38,448 bases of DNA from a virus. The DNA lies in IMG/VR virus record IMGVR_UViG_3300018423_000025, positions 1 through 38,448 of that record; one strand, given 5' to 3'. Positions within the stretch are counted from its first letter, which is position 1, and every line of letters begins with the position of its first letter. Below are positions 20,246 through 27,336 of the stretch, in pieces. Both the position numbers and the translations under genes were made by a program. Under the pieces are notes generated by a model. That model saw only the letters and a list, made by a program, of their open reading frames with translations, did not search any database and was not told the origin of the DNA.

Positions 20246-21814
20246 ATGGCATATACAATTAATAGATTCAATGGAACTGTTCTTACAAGTGTTGAAGACG
20301 GAACAGTTGATCAAACAACAGATTTAAAACTGATAGGTAAAAACTATTCAGGATATGGTGAAGCACAAAACGAAAACTTTTTGTTTTTATTGGAAAACTT
20401 TTCAGGAACTGCTGCACCAACAAAACCTATTACTGGTCAACTATGGTTTGACAACAGTGGTAATAGACTGAAAGTTTATGATGGTACACAATGGAAAGGT
20501 ACAGGTGGTGCCGAGGTAGCCGCTGCTACTCCAACTAGTAGAGCAGAAGGTGATTTATGGTGGAATACAACAACTGATCAGCTTTATGGTTTAAATGAAT
20601 CTAACACTTGGGTATTGATTGGACCGCAAAAAGCAGGCACAGGTACAACTTCTATGCAAAGTTTTACAATCTTTGAAGACAGTACAGGTGTAGCTAAATC
20701 AGTGATTGCAGCCGTAACAAACAATAAAATCGTATCTATTATTAGTCCTAACAATGATTTTGTTCCTGCTGTTAATACATTACAAACAGAAATACCTGCA
20801 GAAATAAAAACTGCCACAGGTGAACTAAAAACTGCTGGTGTATTTCCTACAATCAAAAAAGGTATCACATTATTTGGTGCAGCATCTGACGGTAACACAT
20901 ATACATCGGATCATTATTTTTGGGGAACAGCAGCCGCAGCTAATGGTCTAGTTGACGGTTCTGGTGTATATCACGCAGAAAATGAATATGTTAAAACAGC
21001 GTCTTTAGATTTTAGATCAGGTGCAACTGCTGCACAGTTTCCAGATCAAGGATTTACAGTAGGTACTGATAATGCAGATATTACAATGCGTATTAGACAG
21101 GCAGGAGATCCAAGCGGTGACGGCGTAACAGGAGACACTCCTGTGCTAGAGTTAGATCATAATATGCTTGAGTTTTTATCAAGTGGTGCAAGCACAACTA
21201 TTGCTACACTTACAAATACTCATTTTTATCCATTTGGAAACTCAACTTATACATTAGGTAAAAGCACAAACAAGTTTTTAAATGTACACGCAACAACATT
21301 TACTGGTCAAGCAACTGCTGCTGATACATTATCAGTAGGTGGTACAAACAGAAGTGCTGCAACTGCTGCAACACCAAATACTATTGCTGCACGTGATGGC
21401 AGCGGAAACATTACAGCAAATGTTTTCACTGGTACTGCAACAAAAGCTCGATATGCTGACCTTGCAGAAAAGTACACAGTAGAAGAAGGTGTAGAGCATC
21501 CGGTAGGAACAGTTATGATGGTTGGCAAAAACAGCAAGTTTGAGATTGAGCCATATCAACTTGGGGGTGTAGCAGTTGGTGTTATAAGTGAAAAACCTGC
21601 TTACCTTATGAATGAAGATTGTGATGGACAGCCTATTGCATTAAAAGGTCGTGTTCCTGTTAAAGTTGTATTTCCGGTAGGAAAAGGACAAAAACTTTAC
21701 GGTTGGTCAGATGGCACTGCATCTACTATTCCTACTGACACAGTTGTAGGTGTAGCTTTAGAATCAAATACAGCTCAAGAAGAGAAATTAGTTGAGGTAT
21801 TACTACAGGTATAA
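20246..21814 (+). CDS. Tail fibre protein, third N-terminal paralogue (522 aa)
   Basis: The third copy of the shared N-terminal module (LIGKNYSGYGEAQNENFLF, LLENFSGTAAPTKPITGQ, LWFDNSGNRLKVYDGTQW), followed by GDLWWNTTTDQLYG. The C-terminal ~130 residues hold a different domain beginning TKARYADLAEKYTVEEG, then HPVGTVMMVG, GVISEKPAYLMN, ALKGRVPVKV and VVGVALES, a block common at the ends of marine phage fibres. The 50-base gap before it contains a poor late-type match (GGTAAATA, 6 of 8) and a short CCAG/CTGG inverted repeat. The ribosome site is weak (AGG about ten bases upstream). A structural fibre or receptor-recognition role is inferred from the context. Confidence 0.75.
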   Translation: MAYTINRFNGTVLTSVEDGTVDQTTDLKLIGKNYSGYGEAQNENFLFLLENFSGTAAPTKPITGQLWFDNSGNRLKVYDGTQWKGTGGAEVAAATPTSRAEGDLWWNTTTDQLYGLNESNTWVLIGPQKAGTGTTSMQSFTIFEDSTGVAKSVIAAVTNNKIVSIISPNNDFVPAVNTLQTEIPAEIKTATGELKTAGVFPTIKKGITLFGAASDGNTYTSDHYFWGTAAAANGLVDGSGVYHAENEYVKTASLDFRSGATAAQFPDQGFTVGTDNADITMRIRQAGDPSGDGVTGDTPVLELDHNMLEFLSSGASTTIATLTNTHFYPFGNSTYTLGKSTNKFLNVHATTFTGQATAADTLSVGGTNRSAATAATPNTIAARDGSGNITANVFTGTATKARYADLAEKYTVEEGVEHPVGTVMMVGKNSKFEIEPYQLGGVAVGVISEKPAYLMNEDCDGQPIALKGRVPVKVVFPVGKGQKLYGWSDGTASTIPTDTVVGVALESNTAQEEKLVEVLLQV

Positions 21815-21817
21815 ATA
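21810..21817 (+). promoter_or_regulatory. T4-type late promoter TATAAATA
   Basis: A perfect TATAAATA octamer followed by C overlaps the stop codon of the third fibre gene and ends 18 bases before ATG 21836. AAAGGA lies in between at the right distance for translation. Sequence and placement fit a T4-like late promoter for the structural pair that follows. Confidence 0.6.
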
Positions 21818-21835
21818 CCCTAGTAAAGGAATGAT

Positions 21836-22723
21836 ATGGCAGTAGGAGAAATAATCACAGTAACTAGGTACAACCAAATGCAAGCAAAGGTTGCTCTAGT
21901 TTACGGAAATGGTTCAGGTACATATGGATATGGACAAACACTGAATAGTTCAGCAGTATCAACCTCAGATACTGTGAATGCTTTTCATATGACAAACTTA
22001 AAATCAGATATGACTAATGCTAGAGTGCACCAAACAGGTGCTGCACCTACTTTGTCTAATGTAGTAGCCCAAGAAGATATCACTGATGCAGTGTATGCAC
22101 AGTATGAAACTCAATCGACAAACATTTTAAATGACGCTGCTCTTATATTTGCAACAACACAAGCAAGTGCAGAAGATAAACTTACTACTCAAAGAACAAC
22201 AAACTGGGGCGGCACTTCTGAAGTGCAAAGTGTAGAGCATCATTTTACAGTTACATTTAATTCAGAAGATCATAGAAGACATTTTTTTAATAGTGGCGGA
22301 GAAATACGTTTGACTGCTAGTTTAACTGGTGGCACAGGTTCTAAATACACAGAATGGAACGGTATGCTGTCTGCTCTAGGTACAATAAAAGTTACATCGC
22401 AAAATACTACTGCTGATAGCGGCACTAGTTCTGGATTAGGAAACTTTGATTTAACAACATCGTATCAAACTTTACTTATAAAAACAGGTAGTGGTGTATA
22501 TGTCGATAATGACTATACACTTAAAGCAAAAGCAAATGGAGCAGTGATTACATTTGTTGCAGAATTTAATGATGATGCAGCAGGCAGCGGTGCTGGCGGC
22601 CATGGTCCTATAGACGAATCAGTAACTGGCACACTTACAAGTTCTGTAAGTCAACTTAGAGCAACAGGTTCGTATGTTGAGGTAGCCACTCCAATATATA
22701 ATACAACAACATCTTTAGCTTGA
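21836..22723 (+). CDS. Structural protein, first of a paralogous pair (295 aa)
   Basis: ATG 21836 has AAAGGA five bases upstream and a TATAAATA octamer before that. The protein shares a scaffold with the next gene: an N-terminal GEIITVTRYNQMQ, a VHQTGA motif, a centre with TTNWGG.SEVQSV.H..TVT, FFN.GG.I...ASLTG, MLSA..TI and KTGSGVY.DNDYT, and a C-terminal PIDE.VTGTLTS. I recognise this as a recurrent marine T4-like virion protein type without a settled function. No enzymatic motif is visible. It is placed directly after the fibres, so an accessory fibre or decoration role is plausible. Confidence 0.65.
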   Translation: MAVGEIITVTRYNQMQAKVALVYGNGSGTYGYGQTLNSSAVSTSDTVNAFHMTNLKSDMTNARVHQTGAAPTLSNVVAQEDITDAVYAQYETQSTNILNDAALIFATTQASAEDKLTTQRTTNWGGTSEVQSVEHHFTVTFNSEDHRRHFFNSGGEIRLTASLTGGTGSKYTEWNGMLSALGTIKVTSQNTTADSGTSSGLGNFDLTTSYQTLLIKTGSGVYVDNDYTLKAKANGAVITFVAEFNDDAAGSGAGGHGPIDESVTGTLTSSVSQLRATGSYVEVATPIYNTTTSLA

Positions 22724-22750
22724 CAAAACTGTTTTAATATGTAATAAATG
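22720..22750 (+). promoter_or_regulatory. Possible promoter before the second structural paralogue
   Basis: TTGACA (22720-22725) overlaps the previous stop codon, but no good TATAAT stands 16-18 bases downstream (TAATAA at 22742 matches only 3 of 6). AATAAATG (22743-22750) is a 6-of-8 late-type octamer. Either reading is weak. The spacing to the next gene would fit the late-type reading. Confidence 0.25.
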
Positions 22751-22753
22751 TAC

Positions 22754-22760
22754 AAAGGAG
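22754..22760 (+). promoter_or_regulatory. Ribosome binding site that selects a TTG start
   Basis: AAAGGAG ends seven bases before TTG 22768. The encoded N-terminus (ATGGKILATDYNSM) lines up with that of the upstream paralogue (AVGEIITVTRYNQM), so TTG is the real start and no ATG is needed. Confidence 0.7.
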
Positions 22761-22767
22761 AATAGTT

Positions 22768-23787
22768 TTGGTAGCAACTGGCGGAAAAATCTTAGCAACT
22801 GATTACAATAGTATGCGTACTAATGTAACTGGTATTTTGGTTGCTTTGTGGGGCCAGAGTGCAACTAGTAGCAACGTATCTGCTACAGTTGACAGCGTTA
22901 CCGAGGACCAACTATTTGATTTATATATTGATATACAAAAAGTTTCAGTACATCAAACTGGTGCTTTAGATGCTACTATAGCTGCTGTTAGTGCAGGAAA
23001 CACTATCGGCGCAGATACTAGTTTCAACTTTAATACATCTACTGGTACTAAAACAGCTATCACAGATGGTACGTTAATGGGATTTAATGACTATATTAAT
23101 GCTGTGACAACAATACAAAACTTTGATGATGAAGTAACAGGTTATCCCCCTCCTAACTTTGATATTAGTTCTCCAGAAACTAGCCAAAGAACTACTCAAT
23201 GGGGCGGAGCAAGCGAAGTACAAAGTGTTTATCATGTAATGACTGTAACATGGACTAATGCATCACAAAGAGCATTTTTCTTCAATGCAGGTGGATCTAT
23301 CAAGTTTGATGCAAGTCTAACAGGTTCAAGTGGTGCAAAAGGCACAGATTGGGCAAGTATGCTGTCTGCAATGGCAACTATTGATTTTGACAAATATGCA
23401 ACAACTGCATCAAGTGGTACACCAGCATTAAACAGCGGTTTTGATGATCTAACTTCGAACTATCAGATTATTTTTACAAAAACAGGTAGTGGCGTATACG
23501 CAGATAACGATTATACAATATCTGCACGTTTAGATGGTACCACTGCTGTAAGATTTAGAATCGAGTTTAATGACGGCGATGTTGGTGAAGGTGGTCAAGG
23601 GATCGGCGGAGTTAATGATCCTATTGACGAAACTGTAACAGGAACACTAACAAGCAATGTTCGTACTAGTACACCAAATAGTAGTTTTACAGTTAATGCA
23701 GTAAACTATACAGCTTGTAGTCTTACAGCACCCACAATGTCTACAAGCACAAACATTTCTCAAGATTTAAGTACTCCTCCTACATAA
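22768..23787 (+). CDS. Structural protein, second of a paralogous pair (339 aa), TTG start
   Basis: A paralogue of the preceding gene. It shares the N-terminal KILATDYNSM strand, SVHQTGA, the central TTQWGGASEVQSVYHVMTVT, FFNAGGSIKFDASLTGSSG, MLSAMATI, KTGSGVYADNDYT, and PIDETVTGTLTSN near the end. It is 44 residues longer, mostly through insertions around residues 65-130 and in the C-terminus. The TTG start is supported by AAAGGAG at seven bases and by the alignment of N-termini. This is the last gene of the tail region: a sigma70-type promoter lies immediately after its stop, and the accessory operon follows. The function is unknown; a virion role is inferred from its paralogue and place. 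Confidence 0.65.
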   Translation: MVATGGKILATDYNSMRTNVTGILVALWGQSATSSNVSATVDSVTEDQLFDLYIDIQKVSVHQTGALDATIAAVSAGNTIGADTSFNFNTSTGTKTAITDGTLMGFNDYINAVTTIQNFDDEVTGYPPPNFDISSPETSQRTTQWGGASEVQSVYHVMTVTWTNASQRAFFFNAGGSIKFDASLTGSSGAKGTDWASMLSAMATIDFDKYATTASSGTPALNSGFDDLTSNYQIIFTKTGSGVYADNDYTISARLDGTTAVRFRIEFNDGDVGEGGQGIGGVNDPIDETVTGTLTSNVRTSTPNSSFTVNAVNYTACSLTAPTMSTSTNISQDLSTPPT

Positions 23788-23790
23788 AAC

Positions 23791-23819
23791 TTGACTTTTT
23801 GTTTTCACTAATATATAAT
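23791..23819 (+). promoter_or_regulatory. Strong sigma70-type promoter opening the accessory operon
   Basis: TTGACT (23791-23796) and TATAAT (23814-23819) are separated by exactly 17 bases, which is 11 of 12 consensus bases at ideal spacing. It lies in the 52-base gap after the last structural gene, about 20 bases before AAAAGGAG and the ATG at 23840. No TATAAATA octamer is present in this gap. The host polymerase could read it directly, so the genes from 23840 to 33535 may be expressed early or constitutively during infection, unlike the upstream late genes. Confidence 0.75.
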
Positions 23820-23839
23820 AATTTAAAAGGAGTTCTTCA

Positions 23840-24187
23840 ATGGATGAAAGACTAGAAAAAGCTCTTGACTTCAGTAACTATATGATTACTTTAGACAATA
23901 CAAAAAGAGTTTTAAAAGAACAATATCAAGATGATCTATTACATTTTTGTAATGGTGGGCAGTTTACAGTAACTCCTGGACTTGTAAGTTTTTGTCAGAG
24001 TTTATTAGCACTAGGGCAAGAAGAAACTGTGATTATTGATGATAATGATATTCCTATTCATATTGAAGATTTAAAAAAGTTTGCTAATGAAATGGTTAAT
24101 GTTTACACAAAAGCTGCAAACAAGTATATTACAGAATATAACAAGTTAAAAGTAAACAGAACAGTTGAAGGTATTATTGAAGTATGA
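23840..24187 (+). CDS. Small conserved T4-like phage protein, 115 aa
   Basis: ATG 23840 follows AAAAGGAG at seven bases, the best ribosome site in the operon. The sequence (DERLEKALDFSNYM near the start, LKEQYQDDLLHFCNGGQFTV, then IIDDNDIPIHIEDLKKF and EYNKLKVNRTVEGIIEV) is mostly helical and hydrophilic. I recognise similar small proteins at the end of structural modules in marine T4-like phages, none with a known function. It overlaps the following glycosyltransferase by four bases (ATGA), so expression is coupled. No membrane segment, signal peptide or catalytic motif is visible. A chaperone, regulator or structural accessory are all possible. Confidence 0.65.
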   Translation: MDERLEKALDFSNYMITLDNTKRVLKEQYQDDLLHFCNGGQFTVTPGLVSFCQSLLALGQEETVIIDDNDIPIHIEDLKKFANEMVNVYTKAANKYITEYNKLKVNRTVEGIIEV

Positions 24188-25029
24188 GTCAAGGTGTTGT
24201 ACTTATAGCTAGAAATAATACTGAAATCGACTATATTAAACAAGCAGTTTTTCTTGCAAAACGTATAAGCAAGTATTTAAACTTGCCCACAACATTGATC
24301 ACTGATAACATTGAATATCTACACAAAACTTATCCAAAAGATATAGATGTATTTGATAAAGTTATTGAGATTGACAATGATAAAAAGTATAGTTACAAAA
24401 AATATTTTGATGGTATTTTTTCAAAAAAACAACTAGAGTTTAAAAATGGAAATCGTAGTAGTGTATATGATTTAACACCATATGAAGAAACATTATTACT
24501 AGACACTGATTTTGTAGTATCTAATAATATTTTTAAAAATTGTTTTAACCAATCTAAAGATTTTTTGATATATGATTCTGCTTATGATTTTGCAGGGTGG
24601 AGAGATCCTAACGAGTTTACATATATAAGCGAAATAGGACCAAAGTTTTATTGGGCAACTTGTGTATTTTTTAGAAAGACTGAGCAAAATAAAATATTTT
24701 TTGATTTAGTATCGCACATACAAGATCATTATGCACATTACAGAAATCTATACAAATTAAATACAAATGTATTTAGAAATGATCATGCATTTAGTATTGC
24801 AATACATATTATGAATGGATTTACAGATAATAACTTTGCAGGTAAAATGCCAGGAACAATGTATTATTGCACTGACAAAGACGTACTTTTAGATTTACGA
24901 GAAGACAACTTTTTGTTTTTAGTTCAAAAAAGAAATGAAAGTAACGAATATACTCCTTTAAGAATAAAAGGTAGTAATGTGCATGTTATAAACAAGTACA
25001 GTTTGAATAGGATTATTGATAATGCCTAA
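24184..25029 (+). CDS. GT-A-type glycosyltransferase-like protein (281 aa)
   Basis: The N-terminus (GVVLIARNNTEIDYIKQAVF, then LAKRISKYLNLPTTLITDN) is the nucleotide-sugar binding alpha/beta start of GT8-like folds. LLLDTDFVV at D107-T108-D109 is the DxD metal site. The middle has a YWATCVFFRKTE segment, and a second half (NDHAFSIAIHIMNGF) resembles the acceptor side of GT-A enzymes. It is paralogous to the next gene: both begin by describing a query residue, a YIKQA helix and an LDTD site. The start overlaps the previous stop by four bases. The donor sugar and acceptor cannot be read from the sequence. A cytoplasmic enzyme acting on a host glycan or phage component is inferred. Confidence 0.7.
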   Translation: MSQGVVLIARNNTEIDYIKQAVFLAKRISKYLNLPTTLITDNIEYLHKTYPKDIDVFDKVIEIDNDKKYSYKKYFDGIFSKKQLEFKNGNRSSVYDLTPYEETLLLDTDFVVSNNIFKNCFNQSKDFLIYDSAYDFAGWRDPNEFTYISEIGPKFYWATCVFFRKTEQNKIFFDLVSHIQDHYAHYRNLYKLNTNVFRNDHAFSIAIHIMNGFTDNNFAGKMPGTMYYCTDKDVLLDLREDNFLFLVQKRNESNEYTPLRIKGSNVHVINKYSLNRIIDNA

Positions 25030-25852
25030 CTTTACTATGTTAGCAGAAAATAAAAACAGTGATTATATAAAGCAAGCCTATCTTGCTGCATGTAGTATTA
25101 AACGATATAATAAAAATGCAAATATCTGTTTGATTACAAATGATGAAGTAAGTGCAAAACAAAAAGCAGTATTTGATGAGATTGTAGATATTCCGTGGTA
25201 TAGCGAAACTGAATCTAGATTTAGTGCTGAACACAGATGGAAAGTGTATCATGCTACACCGTTTGATAAAACATTTGTATTAGACACAGATGTATTAGTT
25301 TTAGAAAATATTGAACACTGGTGGAACTTTTTAGAAAAGAAAGATTTGTATTTTACATCAAATGTAAAAACTTACAGAGGAACAAAATACACAACTAACT
25401 ACTACAGGCAATCATTTAGAACACATCAACTTCCTGATATTTATTGTGCATTATATTATTTTAAAAAGTGTGACTTTTCGCATAAGTTTTTTAAACTACT
25501 AGAAATGATAATGAATAACTGGGAGATGTTTTATGGACAGTTTGCAGGAGGTAAATACTTTCAGAAGTTTCCAAGTATGGATGTAAGTTGTGCTATTGCT
25601 GTAAAGTTGCTTAACATTGATAAACAAGTAACTAGTAATACAAGTTTTCCTAATATTACACACATGAAGTTGCACGGACAAGATTGGTGGGATATTAAGA
25701 CCGAGACATGGCAAGATAAAGTTGGCGTGTATTTAGATAACGATTGCGACTTGTTTATTGGTAACTACAAACAATCTGGTGTTTTTCATTATACTGAAAA
25801 AGACTTCCTTACTGACGAAATAGTTGAGATATTTGAAAAAGGAATAGCATGA
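25022..25852 (+). CDS. GT-A-type glycosyltransferase-like protein, paralogue (276 aa)
   Basis: The start is ATG 25022. A TTG two codons earlier (25016) is only three bases from AGGA, whereas the ATG is nine bases away, so the ATG is preferred. It overlaps the previous gene by eight bases. Motifs are AENKNSDYIKQAYLAACSIK, ICLITND, HRWKVYHATPFDKTFVLDTD (DxD at D88-T-D90), IYCALYYFKKCDF, and FPSMDVSCAIAVKLL, matching the layout of the preceding gene. The C-terminus has HMKLHGQDWWD and GVFHYTEKDF, a usual His-containing end of GT8-like enzymes. The pair may transfer different sugars or act as a heterodimer. The substrate is unknown. Confidence 0.7.
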   Translation: MPNFTMLAENKNSDYIKQAYLAACSIKRYNKNANICLITNDEVSAKQKAVFDEIVDIPWYSETESRFSAEHRWKVYHATPFDKTFVLDTDVLVLENIEHWWNFLEKKDLYFTSNVKTYRGTKYTTNYYRQSFRTHQLPDIYCALYYFKKCDFSHKFFKLLEMIMNNWEMFYGQFAGGKYFQKFPSMDVSCAIAVKLLNIDKQVTSNTSFPNITHMKLHGQDWWDIKTETWQDKVGVYLDNDCDLFIGNYKQSGVFHYTEKDFLTDEIVEIFEKGIA

Positions 25853-26421
25853 GCGTATTTGTAAATGTTGACAAATATGTGTCATTTGATGAAAATGGCA
25901 CACTCTTAGGTATTTACAACAGAGAACCTACTGATGCAAACTACATCAAAGTAGAGCCTAGTGATGTGGAAACATTAATCACAGGTAAAGAGCAGTTTAG
26001 ACATTATCTAGTTATATTTGATAGTGATCAAAAAAAGCATGTTCTAAAACATATCTATAATGAAGATAACTACATGCCAAATATCAATGATCAAATATTT
26101 AAACTTCCTAGAACAAAAAACAATCCAGACTTAACTGTAACACAAGACATAAAAAATAAAAAATGGACATTTACAGTTGCAGAAGAAATATGCGAAAACT
26201 TTAGAAAAAATAACTTAAACTTTAACCAAGTAATGGGTTTTAGTATTACACGTAAAAATAATCCAAATCATTTACATCGTTTTTTTACTATTGACATTTC
26301 TAGTGTGATTACAGGTGATTATTCTATTGACTTTGACAGCGATTTAGAACTTGACCCTGACGGGTTTAGCGTGTATACTTCTAAGAGACTAGAAAGTTAT
26401 TATCACGAGGTATTACTATGA
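25849..26421 (+). CDS. Orphan protein of unknown function, 190 aa
   Basis: Starts in an ATGA overlap with the previous gene and ends in an ATGA overlap with the next, so it is firmly embedded in the operon. The first part (FVNVDKYVSFDENGTLLGIYNR) looks like a small beta-rich domain that begins with an asparagine-rich turn. The second part has VTQDIKNKKWTFTVAEEICENF, and HRFFTIDISSVITGDYSIDFDS is beta-rich. I do not recognise a family. There are no cysteine clusters, no signal peptide and no membrane helix. In context it could be a partner, a substrate or a structural component for the adjacent glycosyltransferases and radical SAM proteins. Nothing in the sequence decides between these. Confidence 0.6.
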   Translation: MSVFVNVDKYVSFDENGTLLGIYNREPTDANYIKVEPSDVETLITGKEQFRHYLVIFDSDQKKHVLKHIYNEDNYMPNINDQIFKLPRTKNNPDLTVTQDIKNKKWTFTVAEEICENFRKNNLNFNQVMGFSITRKNNPNHLHRFFTIDISSVITGDYSIDFDSDLELDPDGFSVYTSKRLESYYHEVLL

Positions 26422-27335
26422 CTGAATTTAGGGTATTAGATTATGATATAATTTACCTAAGCTATGATGAGCCAAATGCTGAAAAGAACTATGCAGACTT
26501 GTGCAAAAAGATTCCTTGGGCAAAAAGAGTACATGGTGTTAAAGGTAGCGATGCAGCACACAAAGCCTGTGCTGAGTTATCAGAATCTGATAGATTTATT
26601 ACAGTTGACGGTGATAATATTATTAATCCTGACTTCTTAACAAAAAGTTTTAATTTAGATGATCACGAAGATGGACATTGGAATAAAAATGTTAGTTTAG
26701 ATGAATGTGTAATCAGTTGGAGTGCAAAAAACACAATCAACGGATTAGAGTATGGCAACGGTGGTATCAAATGCTGGCCTAAGCAAAAAGTATTAACCAT
26801 GCGTACTCACGAAAATGCTGATCCTAATAATGCACATGCACAAGTTGATTTTTGTTGGGATATTGAATACATTCAGATGAATGGTTGTTATAGTGAAATA
26901 ATGAATAACGGATCTCCTCAACAAGCATGGAGAGCAGGTTTTCGTGAAGGTGTAAAGATGGCACTTGATAGAGGACTAAAGCCGACAGTAGAAGAGTTTC
27001 AGAAGAATCATTGGAAGAACTTGCATAGATTATATGTTTGGTTAATGGTAGGTGCAGATGTAGAAAACGGCGATTGGGCAACCTATGGCGCAAGAGAAGG
27101 CTTGTACAAAACCATGTGTACTGATTGGGACTTTGTAAATGTGCGTGACTTTGATTGGTTAAATGAATATTGGGATAATAAAGATATTTCAGATATTGAT
27201 CAACAATCACAAGAACTTGGATACAAGTTGATCGAAGAACTTGAGTTGCCTATTGCTGCTGAGCCATTAAACGGCAATCAAAGTTTGTTCTTTAAAACTG
27301 TATACACCAATCCGCCTAGAACAGCAAAGAGATAA
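26418..27335 (+). CDS. Glycosyltransferase-like protein with DGDN motif (305 aa)
   Basis: The N-terminus YDIIYLSYDEPNAEKNYADL followed by RVHGVKGSDAAHKACAEL and FITVDGDNIINPDFL (D64-G-D66-N67) is typical of a phage protein family usually labelled glycosyltransferase. The GT-2-like features are a first strand ending in a YLSYDEPNA loop and a DxD-like metal site. Further on, WSAKNTINGLEYGNGGIKCW and DFCWDIEYIQMNG may form the acceptor pocket. It starts in an ATGA overlap and ends one base before the first radical SAM gene. It is unrelated in sequence to the two GT-A genes above, which suggests at least two linkage types in the pathway. Donor and acceptor are unknown. Confidence 0.6.
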   Translation: MTEFRVLDYDIIYLSYDEPNAEKNYADLCKKIPWAKRVHGVKGSDAAHKACAELSESDRFITVDGDNIINPDFLTKSFNLDDHEDGHWNKNVSLDECVISWSAKNTINGLEYGNGGIKCWPKQKVLTMRTHENADPNNAHAQVDFCWDIEYIQMNGCYSEIMNNGSPQQAWRAGFREGVKMALDRGLKPTVEEFQKNHWKNLHRLYVWLMVGADVENGDWATYGAREGLYKTMCTDWDFVNVRDFDWLNEYWDNKDISDIDQQSQELGYKLIEELELPIAAEPLNGNQSLFFKTVYTNPPRTAKR

Positions 27336-27336
27336 T

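Noticed and set aside
23840-24187. The 115-aa protein as a radical SAM precursor peptide
   Set aside because: It resembles small proteins found in marine T4-like phages and shows no leader/core organisation or repeated core residues.
26824-27210. 128-codon - strand frame opposite the DGDN glycosyltransferase-like gene
   Set aside because: His/Ser/Leu-rich antisense shadow of a well-supported gene, with no promoter or ribosome site.
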